A stretch of 64,000 nt of DNA from Engelhardtia mirabilis (GTDB lineage Bacteria > Planctomycetota > UBA1135 > GCA-002686595): the NCBI GenBank assembly GCA_007751255.1, contig CP036296.1, positions 806,001 through 870,000 on the forward strand. Reading direction: 5' to 3'. The translations under genes were made by a program, and so were the position numbers. Below the pieces are notes generated by a model, which was not told the origin of the DNA, did no database searches, and saw only the letters and a list, made by a program, of their open reading frames with translations. Within the stretch, counting starts at the first letter, position 1. Each line of letters begins with the position of its first letter. Shown here piece by piece: positions 53,588-60,994 of this stretch.

Positions 53588-54427
53588 TCAGCGGGCGGCC
53601 GTCGGACGAGCCGCGCGAGCTTCGCGGGTCTGGGTGTTGTAGGTCCCGCCCTCGATCAGGATGTGCAGCCGGATCCCGATCAGGGAGACCGGCTCGGAAC
53701 GTTTGGCCGAGTCCATGGTCGAGGACTCCAATTCGGAGGGGTCGACGACCGTGATCGCGCCCGAGCCCACGACCTCGATGGTCTCGTCGGGCGCGATGAA
53801 GGCGGCCGTGTCCTCGTCCAGGCCCACGCCGGTGGCGAAGGGATTGAACGACAGGGCCGTCAACAGGCGCCCGAGGCGGTCGCGCTGGCGGAAGTGCTGG
53901 TCGACCAGGACCGTGCCGGTCAGGCCCAGGCCCGGCGCGAGCTGCACCATGTTGGCGTGGGGCGTGGGGCCCTCGTCGCCGAAGGCGATCATGTGCTCGG
54001 AGATGTAGGCCGCGCCGGCGGAGGTGCCGGCCACGTGCAGACCCTCCGAGTTGCGATCGCGCAGCATGCGGGCCACGGGCGTGCCGCCCAGGGTGGTCGA
54101 CAGGCGCAGTTGGTTGCCGCCGGTCATGAAGACGCCGTCGACCTCGCTCAGGACCTGCAGCCAGTCCTTGCGCGTGCAGTCCTGCCGGTTCTCGAAGGGC
54201 AGGCTGATGGCGCGGCTGACCCCCAGCTCTTCGAACAGCTCCACGTAGCGTGGACCGGTGTCCTCGAGGCGTGAAGCGGTGGGGATCACCGCAATGGTCG
54301 ACTTCTCGCCGCCGCAGCGGTCGACGAAGGCGCGCAGGATCTGCGGGTCGCGGTACTTTTCCTCCGCGCCCCCGATGGGGACGATCCAACCGCGCTTGGG
54401 ATTGTGAATGAAGTCTCTGGCGCTCAC
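53588..54427 (-). CDS. cphB: Cyanophycinase (S51 peptidase)
   Basis: A 279-residue serine peptidase that cuts cyanophycin to beta-Asp-Arg dipeptides. The nucleophile elbow HVAGTSAGAAY has Ser136; the family blocks IVPIGGAEEK, FMTGGNQLRLS and DQHFRQRDRLGRL are present. It starts four bases inside the end of the dipeptidase gene (ATGA overlap). Its product would be the substrate of that dipeptidase. Length and motifs are normal, and no signal peptide is seen, as expected for cytoplasmic granules. Confidence 0.94.
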   Translation of the reverse strand: MSARDFIHNPKRGWIVPIGGAEEKYRDPQILRAFVDRCGGEKSTIAVIPTASRLEDTGPRYVELFEELGVSRAISLPFENRQDCTRKDWLQVLSEVDGVFMTGGNQLRLSTTLGGTPVARMLRDRNSEGLHVAGTSAGAAYISEHMIAFGDEGPTPHANMVQLAPGLGLTGTVLVDQHFRQRDRLGRLLTALSFNPFATGVGLDEDTAAFIAPDETIEVVGSGAITVVDPSELESSTMDSAKRSEPVSLIGIRLHILIEGGTYNTQTREARAARPTAAR

Positions 54428-55626
54428 GGGGTCTCGGTTTCGAAGCTTCCTCGGCGCACGGGCAGGCTATCGAGCACGTGCCAGTGGCCGCCGGCCATCA
54501 CGTCGCGCACCGCGCCGTCGGCGTCCAGTGCGACCAGGTCGGCGTCACAGCCGACCGCGATCCGGCCCTTTCCATGCAAACGCAGGTGTCGGGCCGGGTT
54601 GAGGGTGAAGGGCAACAGCGCACGTTCCAGCGCCATGCCGCCGGCGTGCAGCTCCCGCAGGGTCGCGGGCAGGGTGCGCGAGTCGCCCAGGTCGAAGCCG
54701 GTCGGCGCGCCCTGGCGGTCGAAGCGCGGCAGGCAGCCGCCGCCGTCGGAGCTGACCGTCAGGCGCTCGTCGGGCAGGCCGCTGGCGAAATAGCGCTGGA
54801 TCGCGCCCACCGCCGGCAGCTCGTCCTCACCGTCCACGGTGGGGAAGGCGGTGACGTCTATCGTCGCGCCGCGCTCGGCCAGGGTCAGGGCCTCCTCGAA
54901 CAGGGCCTCGCGCCGGTTCACGTGGGTCGGGTGGTAGACCCGCGCGGGGATCTCGGCCTGGTCGAGGGCCGACCACAGGAGCTGGAGGCCGCGCTCCCCG
55001 TCGCCCAGGTGCAGGTGCAGAATGCCGGCCTTGCCGGTCATCAACCCACCCACGTGGCAGTCGCCCGCGATCCGCAGCAGCTCGTCGAGGGTCGGCTGGC
55101 TCGAGCGGTGGTCGCTGATCGCGATCTCGCCCGCGCCGAGGCACAGGTCCACGTGGGCGATGTCCTCGCGCACCGAGCCGAGCAGGGTGCGCGGCGGCAC
55201 GTGGTAGCCGCCGGTCCAGATCCAGGTCGAGAGCCCCTGCTCGCGCAGGGACCGCGCCGTGGCCAAGAGCTCGGCGATCGAGCGCGTGGTGTCGTCGGTC
55301 CCGAGCAGCCCCACGGCGGTGGTCACGCCGGCCGTGGTGTAGCGCGTCAGGGCGGGGGCGGGCACCCGCGAGGCGAAGCCGACCTCGCCGCCGCCGCCGG
55401 TCAGGTGGGCGTGGCAGTCGACCAGGCCGGGCACCAGCCGCGCGCCGCCCAGGTCCCGTTCGGTAGCGCCCAGCTCGGCCACGGACCGCGGACGGTCCGC
55501 GCCCATCCACAACACGCGGCCACCACCCACCAGGAGGTGGAGGCGGCCGAGGGGCTCGGGGGCGTAGACCTCCGCGTCGAGCAGCAGCTCGAGGGGGGGC
55601 GGGGAGGCTTGGAGGGGGGCGGCCAA
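54424..55626 (-). CDS. iadA: Isoaspartyl dipeptidase (IadA-like, M38 amidohydrolase)
   Basis: A 400-residue amidohydrolase. The metal motif is GLVDCHAHLTGGGGEVGF (His72, His74), close to the IadA pattern with the Gly run that binds the substrate carboxylate. Later blocks include the TAGVTTAVGLLGTD strand, the YHPTHVNRR segment (metal His) and VSSDGGGCLPRFD (catalytic Asp). It should split beta-Asp-Arg dipeptides released by cyanophycinase into Asp and Arg. It is the first gene of the cyanophycin operon and overlaps cphB by four bases. The promoter probably lies in the 64 bp upstream. Confidence 0.9.
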   Translation of the reverse strand: MAAPLQASPPPLELLLDAEVYAPEPLGRLHLLVGGGRVLWMGADRPRSVAELGATERDLGGARLVPGLVDCHAHLTGGGGEVGFASRVPAPALTRYTTAGVTTAVGLLGTDDTTRSIAELLATARSLREQGLSTWIWTGGYHVPPRTLLGSVREDIAHVDLCLGAGEIAISDHRSSQPTLDELLRIAGDCHVGGLMTGKAGILHLHLGDGERGLQLLWSALDQAEIPARVYHPTHVNRREALFEEALTLAERGATIDVTAFPTVDGEDELPAVGAIQRYFASGLPDERLTVSSDGGGCLPRFDRQGAPTGFDLGDSRTLPATLRELHAGGMALERALLPFTLNPARHLRLHGKGRIAVGCDADLVALDADGAVRDVMAGGHWHVLDSLPVRRGSFETETP

Positions 55627-55690
55627 GACTGCCCAGTCTAGCCGCTCCGGTCAGCGCGCGAGTGTGGGCACCGACGCGGGTTGGCCCGCT

Positions 55691-56008
55691 TCAGCCGTCA
55701 AGCCCACCGAGGAAGACCTTGGCCTCCTTGACCACCTGGAGGTCGCCCTTCTCCTGCGCCACCTCGATCGCCCGGGTGTAGGCCGTGCGCGCGCCGTCCG
55801 TGTCGCCGCCAGCCTCCAGGGCGCGGCCCAGCTCGCGCCAGGCGGCCGAGTAGCCGGGGTCGACCTCGACGCAGTGGCGCAGGTGAACGGCGGCGCGTTC
55901 GTGGTGCCCACCATCGAGCATCTTCCGCCCCAGGCCGTAGAGCAGCATGGTGTCGTCGGGTTCGCTCGCGAGTAGGGCCTCGAAGGGTGCGTAGGGGTCG
56001 TCGCTCAT
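55691..56008 (-). CDS. Small TPR-repeat protein
   Basis: A 105-residue protein made of about two and a half tetratricopeptide repeats: MLLYGLGRKMLDGGHHERAA, then AAWRELGRALEAGGDTDGAR. No signal peptide or other domain is present. Proteins of this type usually act as small adaptors. It lies 64 bp upstream of the cyanophycin dipeptidase gene and is co-oriented, so it could be part of that operon; nothing in the sequence shows a direct link. Confidence 0.8.
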   Translation of the reverse strand: MSDDPYAPFEALLASEPDDTMLLYGLGRKMLDGGHHERAAVHLRHCVEVDPGYSAAWRELGRALEAGGDTDGARTAYTRAIEVAQEKGDLQVVKEAKVFLGGLDG

Positions 56009-56102
56009 CGGACTTGCAATCGGGTTCGGTCGTGGTGGGGAGTGCGATGGCGTCGGCGGCGGATGGCGTCGGACTCCAACCGGGGCCGCATCGCGAACGG
56101 AG

Positions 56103-56127
56103 CCGGGCGGGGTGGGGCCCCGCCCGG
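56103..56127. terminator. GC-rich perfect hairpin
   Basis: A 10-bp perfect stem, CCGGGCGGGG and CCCCGCCCGG, with a five-base loop, in the gap between the TM2 gene and the TPR gene. There is no T-tract after it on either strand. It stands just beyond the UUCG hairpin at 56141-56156 and may reinforce termination of the TM2 gene transcript. Confidence 0.4.
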
Positions 56128-56140
56128 TACCACTGCGTTA

Positions 56141-56156
56141 CGGGCGCGAACGCCCG
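56141..56156 (-). terminator. UUCG-tetraloop hairpin after the TM2 gene
   Basis: On the minus strand this reads CGGGCG-TTCG-CGCCCG, an exceptionally stable six-base stem with a UUCG loop, nine bases after the TM2 gene stop. It likely ends or protects that transcript. No T-run follows. Confidence 0.5.
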
Positions 56157-56165
56157 ACCGACCTC

Positions 56166-56408
56166 TCAGCCGACCGAGCCGGGCTCCGTCCACATGAAGA
56201 CCTTGCGACCCTCGACGTCACGGAAGGAGCCCATGACGATCACGATCAGGTCGATCAGGGTCCAGATCCCGAGGCCGCCGAGGGTCACGATCATCAGGAT
56301 CGCGGTGCCGGTCTTCCCGACGTAGAAGCGATGCGCGCCGAAGCCACCGAGGAAGAAGCAGAGCAGGGTCGCAACGAGGCGGGACTTGTCGGAGATCGTG
56401 GTGCTCAT
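56166..56408 (-). CDS. TM2 domain membrane protein
   Basis: An 80-residue protein with two membrane helices and the TM2 signature: LLCFFLGGFGAHRFYVGKTG, then GGLGIWTLIDLIVIV. The start at 56408 gives the usual short polar N-terminus before the first helix. TM2 proteins are small, widespread and of unknown function. It is a lone gene with hairpins at its 3' end. Confidence 0.88.
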   Translation of the reverse strand: MSTTISDKSRLVATLLCFFLGGFGAHRFYVGKTGTAILMIVTLGGLGIWTLIDLIVIVMGSFRDVEGRKVFMWTEPGSVG

Positions 56409-56578
56409 GGGGCAGTCGGTATCAGTCGAAGGCGATGGTGAAGGATAGGGCTTCGGGCGGGTTCCGGTGCCCGGGTGGGCACTATCCGGAGAGGGTGCCG
56501 TTCGGAGGCCCGGTCGACGAGAACCGGCCGCTGGTCTCGTCATTTGCCACAGCGCCGCGGCGCCGAGAGCGCGATCCA

Positions 56579-56663
56579 GGGTCACTCGGCCGAACGAGTG
56601 ACACCAGGATCACGGGGCCGGATGAGTGACCCTCAGGTCACTGGGCGAGAAAAGTGAGCGTCA
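56579..56663. repeat. Three-copy 28-bp tandem repeat at the 3' end of an orphan gene
   Basis: Three units of 28, 29 and 28 bp at 56579, 56607 and 56636 share the pattern GGTCACtcGGCCGA then GAGTGACaCCA. The first unit contains a perfect dyad, GTCACTCG and CGAGTGAC, with a six-base spacer. The third unit contains the stop codon and last codons of the 56638-57210 gene. It may serve as a terminator, or have spread from the coding end. Confidence 0.55.
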
Positions 56664-57210
56664 GGTGGTACTTCAGATCCACCACGACCTCACTCCCGTC
56701 CATCAAGTAGTCGAGTTCCTCGGGCAGGGCGAAGCCCGGCTGTCCCTTGGCGGCCGAGAGGGGCAGCCAGTTGAACTGGGCTCCGGAAACGTTGCCGGTC
56801 GCCACCGTCAAGCCGTAGTTGATCACCAACACCCACTCGTCGAGTTCGGGGTCGTAGATCCAGCGGTAGCAGGTCGGATTGGAGCCTGCCGGAATCGGAT
56901 CGAACGTGATGCCGAAGTCCGCCTGGCGACTGTTGTAGGCGTTCAGGATTCGGTTGGCCGAAGTGGCCAGGTCCGCGGTCTCGGCCATGTTGGTTCCGTC
57001 GTTGACCGGAACGATCTGGCGCAGCTCCGACTGGTGCATGTCACCGAAGAGCTCCTCGAGGCCGGGGTCGTCACCGCCGTGAATCGCGGCGCTGAAGAAG
57101 CTGCCGGTCAGCTCGCGTTGGTCGGCCGAGAGCTTCGAGAAGGCCTGGCAGTAGGAGGGCGGGACATCGATCAGGATCGAACCCTGGGCGAGTGTGTACT
57201 GCTGGGGCAT
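56638..57210 (-). CDS. Protein of unknown function
   Basis: A 190-residue product with no recognised family, no signal peptide and no membrane segment. It begins with MPQQYTLAQGSILIDVPPSY. The middle has an HGGDDPGLEELFGDMHQSELR helix-like segment, and the C-terminal half reads like beta strands (YRWIYDPELDEWVLVINYGL, then VVVDLKYHLTLTF). It stands alone upstream of a 28-bp tandem repeat, with a plausible promoter in the 117-bp gap to the kinase gene. A DNA-damage or stress role cannot be claimed. An intracellular beta-rich protein is the most that can be said. Confidence 0.6.
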   Translation of the reverse strand: MPQQYTLAQGSILIDVPPSYCQAFSKLSADQRELTGSFFSAAIHGGDDPGLEELFGDMHQSELRQIVPVNDGTNMAETADLATSANRILNAYNSRQADFGITFDPIPAGSNPTCYRWIYDPELDEWVLVINYGLTVATGNVSGAQFNWLPLSAAKGQPGFALPEELDYLMDGSEVVVDLKYHLTLTFLAQ

Positions 57211-57327
57211 GTCGCCTTATTAGGGGGGTGGGTTGGCCCGAAGGATGGGCAAACGGGGGTCACGAATCCCCTTGGAGTTCGGCTACGCGGGTGCAGCCCG
57301 CGAATTCTGCCGGAGCTCCTCGGGTCC

Positions 57328-59547
57328 TCAGGCGTGGACGCTGCGCGCGCAGCGAAATCCGACGTCCGAGGAAGCCCCATCTTCGTGTTTGCGCCCCACC
57401 AAACGGAAGAGGTCTCCAAGGGAGTCCCCAGATGCGGCTCGGTGCCATGCGCCCGAGCGAACATAGCGCTCCCCGGCGAAGCCCGCCTTTCCGCCGTTCT
57501 TGCCCGAATAGATGAAGGGCGTGGCCGACCACTCGGCCACGTTCCCCACCAGGTGGAAGACCTCGCCGCCGGGGGAATGATCGCGCCCCGGGGCGCGGGA
57601 GGGCTCCGCGAACGCGATGTAGGCGTGGGCCGTCGAGGGCTTGCCGTCCACGTCGACGGAGACCGGGCGCCCCAGGACATAGGCCTGTTCCACGTCGATC
57701 GCGGCCGACGTCTCGAGCCACTCGTGGTCCCAGAGGGCCGCTCGGACGAACTCCAGGCGCGTTGGGAGCCGTTTTCCGGCCCAATTGGCGTAGGCCTCGG
57801 CGTCGGACCAGGCGACGTAGACCACGGGCAGGTCGTCCCAGTCCTCGCGCGGTGGATTCTTCCACAGTTCGATCCACGCCTGGGGCCAGTAGGGCAGGAC
57901 GTCGCGGCCCGTGGCCTCGAGGTAGGCGCGGAACTCCCTGTTGGTCACCGCGGCGGTGTCGAACTCGAAGGGCCCGACCTCGAACTGCTCCTCTTGGGCG
58001 AGGTTCAGCTCTGGGAAGACGAAGGCCGTCACCACACCGCCGGGGATCGAGACCATCGAGCTGCCGCGCCGCTCGAAGGAGACGTCGAGCTCGACGGTGG
58101 ACTCCGGTCGCAGCTCGCGCACGACGTCGACGCGCGCGCCGGTCCCGTCCTCCAGGTCGATCCGGAAGCGTCCTTCGCCGTCGTAGCTGCGAGGCTCGCC
58201 CGGAACCACTCGCCCGAGTTCGGAGGTGCCGCCGGTCGGCAGCAGCTCACCGTCGACCGGGGTCAGCCAGACCTTCGCGGGGGTCGAACCACCCAGCACC
58301 AATCGCGGAGCGCGGGCGGCCGCGGCCACTCGCCTCATGGCGCTGGCGCCACCGGCGGCCGCGGCCGCGCCCAGGAGCGCCGCGGCGGGCAGGGCCCGCA
58401 GCAGTGAGCGTCGATCCACCGAGCGAGCCCGCAGGCGCTCCACGACCGTGGGCGGGCGGGCGTCGACCTTGCGCCCCTCGACGAAGTTCTCGAGGTCGCG
58501 CGCGAATTCGCCGGCGGTCTGGTAGCGCTTGTCGGGCTCGCGACGCAGAGCCTTCATGCAGACCAAAGCCAGTTGGGCCGGAATCGCGGGTCCAACGCGG
58601 CCCACGTCCTCGACCGGCTTCTCGGCGATCGACAGCAGGATCTCGGTCAGGGTGTCGCCCACCGCCGGCGGCCTGCCGCACAGCACTTCGTAGAGCACCG
58701 CGCCCAGGGAGTAGACGTCCGAGCGCGCGTCGATCGGCCCCAGAGCCTGGACCGCCTGCTCGGGAGCCATGTAGTTGGGCGTACCGGCCAGGTCGCCGGT
58801 TCGCGTCAGGCCGCCCAGCTCCAGGTTCTTGGCCAGGCCGAAGTCGGTCAGCCGCGGCCGACCCTCACCGTCGATCAGCACGTTCTGCGGCTTGATGTCG
58901 CGGTGGATGATCTTGAGGCTGTGGCTGTAGTCGAGCCCGCGCGCGATGGCCGCGATCGTGCTCGCCGCCTGACGGGGGTCGCGCAGGTCCGGCTGGCGCG
59001 CCGAGGGCTGCTCGCGGGGCAACGACGCGAGCTGGTCGAGGTGCTCGCGCAGGCTGGGGCCGTCGACCAGCTCCATCGCGTAGTAGTCGCGACCGAGGGC
59101 GGTGCCGTAGTAGATGATCGGAACGATCGCCGGGTGTCGCAGGCGCGAGGCGGCGATGGCCTCGCGGCGAAAGCGCTCGGCGCTGCGGCGCAGGTCGTCG
59201 CCGGGCATCGGCGCCAGGATTTTGACCGCGACCTGGCGCGACATCGAGTGCTGCAGCGCGCGGTAGACGATCCCGGAACCTCCGCGACCGATCTCCTCGA
59301 GCAGCTCGAAGTCGTCCAGCCGCTCGCCGACGAGGCCCGCGGGCCGGATCTCGGCGTCGCTCTCGGCCAGGGACTGCGCGACCTCCGCGAAAGCCTCCTG
59401 GGCGCCCTCCAGCAGCTCCATGACATCGCCCGCGAGCTCGACGTCGCCTGCGGTGGCCTCGGCCAGGAAGGCGACCCGCTCCTCGGCCGGGCGCTCGAGG
59501 GCGGCGGCGAAGAGGTCGTGGATCTGGTCGGAGCGGCGTTCATTCAT
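57328..59547 (-). CDS. Ser/Thr protein kinase fused to formylglycine-enzyme-like (SUMF1) domain
   Basis: A 739-residue transmembrane kinase. A short N-terminal helical domain (1-60) typical of such kinases is followed by the kinase: GRGGSGIVYRA (88-98), AVKIL (Lys109), HRDIKPQN (215-222), DFGLAK (235-240) and APEQ. One membrane segment (about 385-410) follows, then a beta domain, then an FGE-like domain (TNREFRAYLEATGR, then GNVAEWSAT, then VGFRCAR). All kinase residues are intact, so it should be active. The FGE-like part is probably a ligand or sensor domain, not an oxidase. It overlaps the upstream cupin-like gene by four bases. Confidence 0.9.
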   Translation of the reverse strand: MNERRSDQIHDLFAAALERPAEERVAFLAEATAGDVELAGDVMELLEGAQEAFAEVAQSLAESDAEIRPAGLVGERLDDFELLEEIGRGGSGIVYRALQHSMSRQVAVKILAPMPGDDLRRSAERFRREAIAASRLRHPAIVPIIYYGTALGRDYYAMELVDGPSLREHLDQLASLPREQPSARQPDLRDPRQAASTIAAIARGLDYSHSLKIIHRDIKPQNVLIDGEGRPRLTDFGLAKNLELGGLTRTGDLAGTPNYMAPEQAVQALGPIDARSDVYSLGAVLYEVLCGRPPAVGDTLTEILLSIAEKPVEDVGRVGPAIPAQLALVCMKALRREPDKRYQTAGEFARDLENFVEGRKVDARPPTVVERLRARSVDRRSLLRALPAAALLGAAAAAGGASAMRRVAAAARAPRLVLGGSTPAKVWLTPVDGELLPTGGTSELGRVVPGEPRSYDGEGRFRIDLEDGTGARVDVVRELRPESTVELDVSFERRGSSMVSIPGGVVTAFVFPELNLAQEEQFEVGPFEFDTAAVTNREFRAYLEATGRDVLPYWPQAWIELWKNPPREDWDDLPVVYVAWSDAEAYANWAGKRLPTRLEFVRAALWDHEWLETSAAIDVEQAYVLGRPVSVDVDGKPSTAHAYIAFAEPSRAPGRDHSPGGEVFHLVGNVAEWSATPFIYSGKNGGKAGFAGERYVRSGAWHRAASGDSLGDLFRLVGRKHEDGASSDVGFRCARSVHA

Positions 59548-60845
59548 GATCGGAGGTCGAAACGGCGCCCGGGTCCCGAGCGAAGCGTCCGACCGCTCAT
59601 TTTTTGCCCGCGGACTCGATTGTGGGGCCGAGAGTCCCGCCGAAGGGCCACAGACAGCCCGTAGGTGGTTCTGGGGGAGGCACAGAAGACCGAATGGAGC
59701 GCCGTCGAGCCCAGGCCCTGGTTGGGCAGCACGATCGCGTCGCCCGGCTCGAGGACGGCCGCGTGGCCGCTGTCGGCCAGGAAAGCCGTGAAGGCGGGCC
59801 AGCCGTCGACCACCGGGCCGAAGCGCCCACAGCCGGGCAAGGCCAGCTCGGCCCGGGCGGCTCCCTGATCCGCGGCCAGGGTCGCCAGATCCGCCAGCTC
59901 GGGCTCCTCTTCATCGGCGAGGAACTCCTCCAGGCGCCGAACGAGGTCGGCGGACGAAATCGCCAGCCACGCGGTGCGCCCGACCAGTTGCGTGTAGAGC
60001 ACGCCGCGCTGGCCTTGGGAGTCGTCCCCCGAGAAGGCGTCGTGGTGGAACAGGGCGCCGCCCTCCGGCGCGTTCCAATAGGCGATCGCGCCGGTGGCCT
60101 GGAGCGACTCGTCGGCCGCCTCGCTGGCCCGCTCGATCAGGGCGCTACCGGGCCCGACCAGCCGCAGCTCGGGAATCGCCGCACGCCCCAGGGCCGCCGT
60201 GGCGCGGTGGCGCGGCTCGTCGTCGGAGGCGTCGTCCTCGCGCTCGGCCCCGAAGGCGAAGCGCAGGCGCAGGGAGGTGTCCTCCGGGTAGGTCGAGAGC
60301 CGCCCGGTCTTGACCCACAGGTCGTCGAAGCCGCCCTGGGTGTCGCGCACCAGAACCCGCGCCAAGTCGCGCTCGGGGTCGTAGAGCTCGTCGGCCGCGC
60401 CGATCACCTCGAAGCGCGCGGCCCGCCCTCCGAGCGAGCGTCGCAGCTCGGCTTCCAGGTCCTGCGGCGAGGAGACCTTCTGCCCCCGTCGCAGACCGGC
60501 GTGCAGCTCGTTGCGGGCCAGGGGCAGCTCCTCGGCCAGGGCGCCGCGCAACACGAACGGACGCGCCTCGCGCCAGCGCTTGCGCAGCTGCGAAGGACGC
60601 GGCAGGCGCCCCGCCGGTTCGAGCTCGGACGGCAGGGTGACCCACGTGCCGTGGTCGACCCCGCGGCGGCGCAGCTCGATCCGGGCCAGGGCCAGGGCCT
60701 CGATCGCCGCGACGCTGGCGGGGTCGTCCTCCTCCGACAGGGCCACCACCGGCGCCGCGCCCGGCAGCGGCGTGCGGCCCGCGTCCCCGAGGATCTCGTC
60801 GAGAAGGGCCGGGATCGAATCCGCGTCACTCTGGTCGCTGGTCAT
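59544..60845 (-). CDS. Cupin/JmjC-like protein, possible 2-oxoglutarate oxygenase
   Basis: A 433-residue cytoplasmic protein. The start at 60845 (MTSDQSDADS) is preferred over an ATG at 60890. Features fit a JmjC/cupin fold: RPFVLRGAL near residue 95, the LFHHDAF segment (possible HxD iron ligands), VLPNQGLGSTALHSVF (possible distal His), then a strand ending YGLSVALRR. It is co-translated with the kinase-FGE gene (ATGA overlap), so the two may act together; regulation of or by phosphorylation is only a guess. Confidence in the fold is moderate and in the enzyme activity low. Confidence 0.5.
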   Translation of the reverse strand: MTSDQSDADSIPALLDEILGDAGRTPLPGAAPVVALSEEDDPASVAAIEALALARIELRRRGVDHGTWVTLPSELEPAGRLPRPSQLRKRWREARPFVLRGALAEELPLARNELHAGLRRGQKVSSPQDLEAELRRSLGGRAARFEVIGAADELYDPERDLARVLVRDTQGGFDDLWVKTGRLSTYPEDTSLRLRFAFGAEREDDASDDEPRHRATAALGRAAIPELRLVGPGSALIERASEAADESLQATGAIAYWNAPEGGALFHHDAFSGDDSQGQRGVLYTQLVGRTAWLAISSADLVRRLEEFLADEEEPELADLATLAADQGAARAELALPGCGRFGPVVDGWPAFTAFLADSGHAAVLEPGDAIVLPNQGLGSTALHSVFCASPRTTYGLSVALRRDSRPHNRVRGQKMSGRTLRSGPGRRFDLRS

Positions 60846-60994
60846 GGACTCAGGATCCTGACGCGATCGGCCGTCGGCGCACAGACGCAAGCGGGGATCG
60901 CTCCCCGTCGAACGTGCCGGGGGCCGGCCGCCCGCGGGAAGTCTCCCGTCGGCGACCGGCCCCCGTGACCGGTTCGCGGATCAGCTCCCGGACT

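Noticed and set aside
57328-58000. A genuine sulfatase-activating formylglycine enzyme
   Set aside because: The FGE-like domain is the extracellular part of a kinase and I could not assign the Cys pair used by true enzymes; such kinase fusions are usually sensors.
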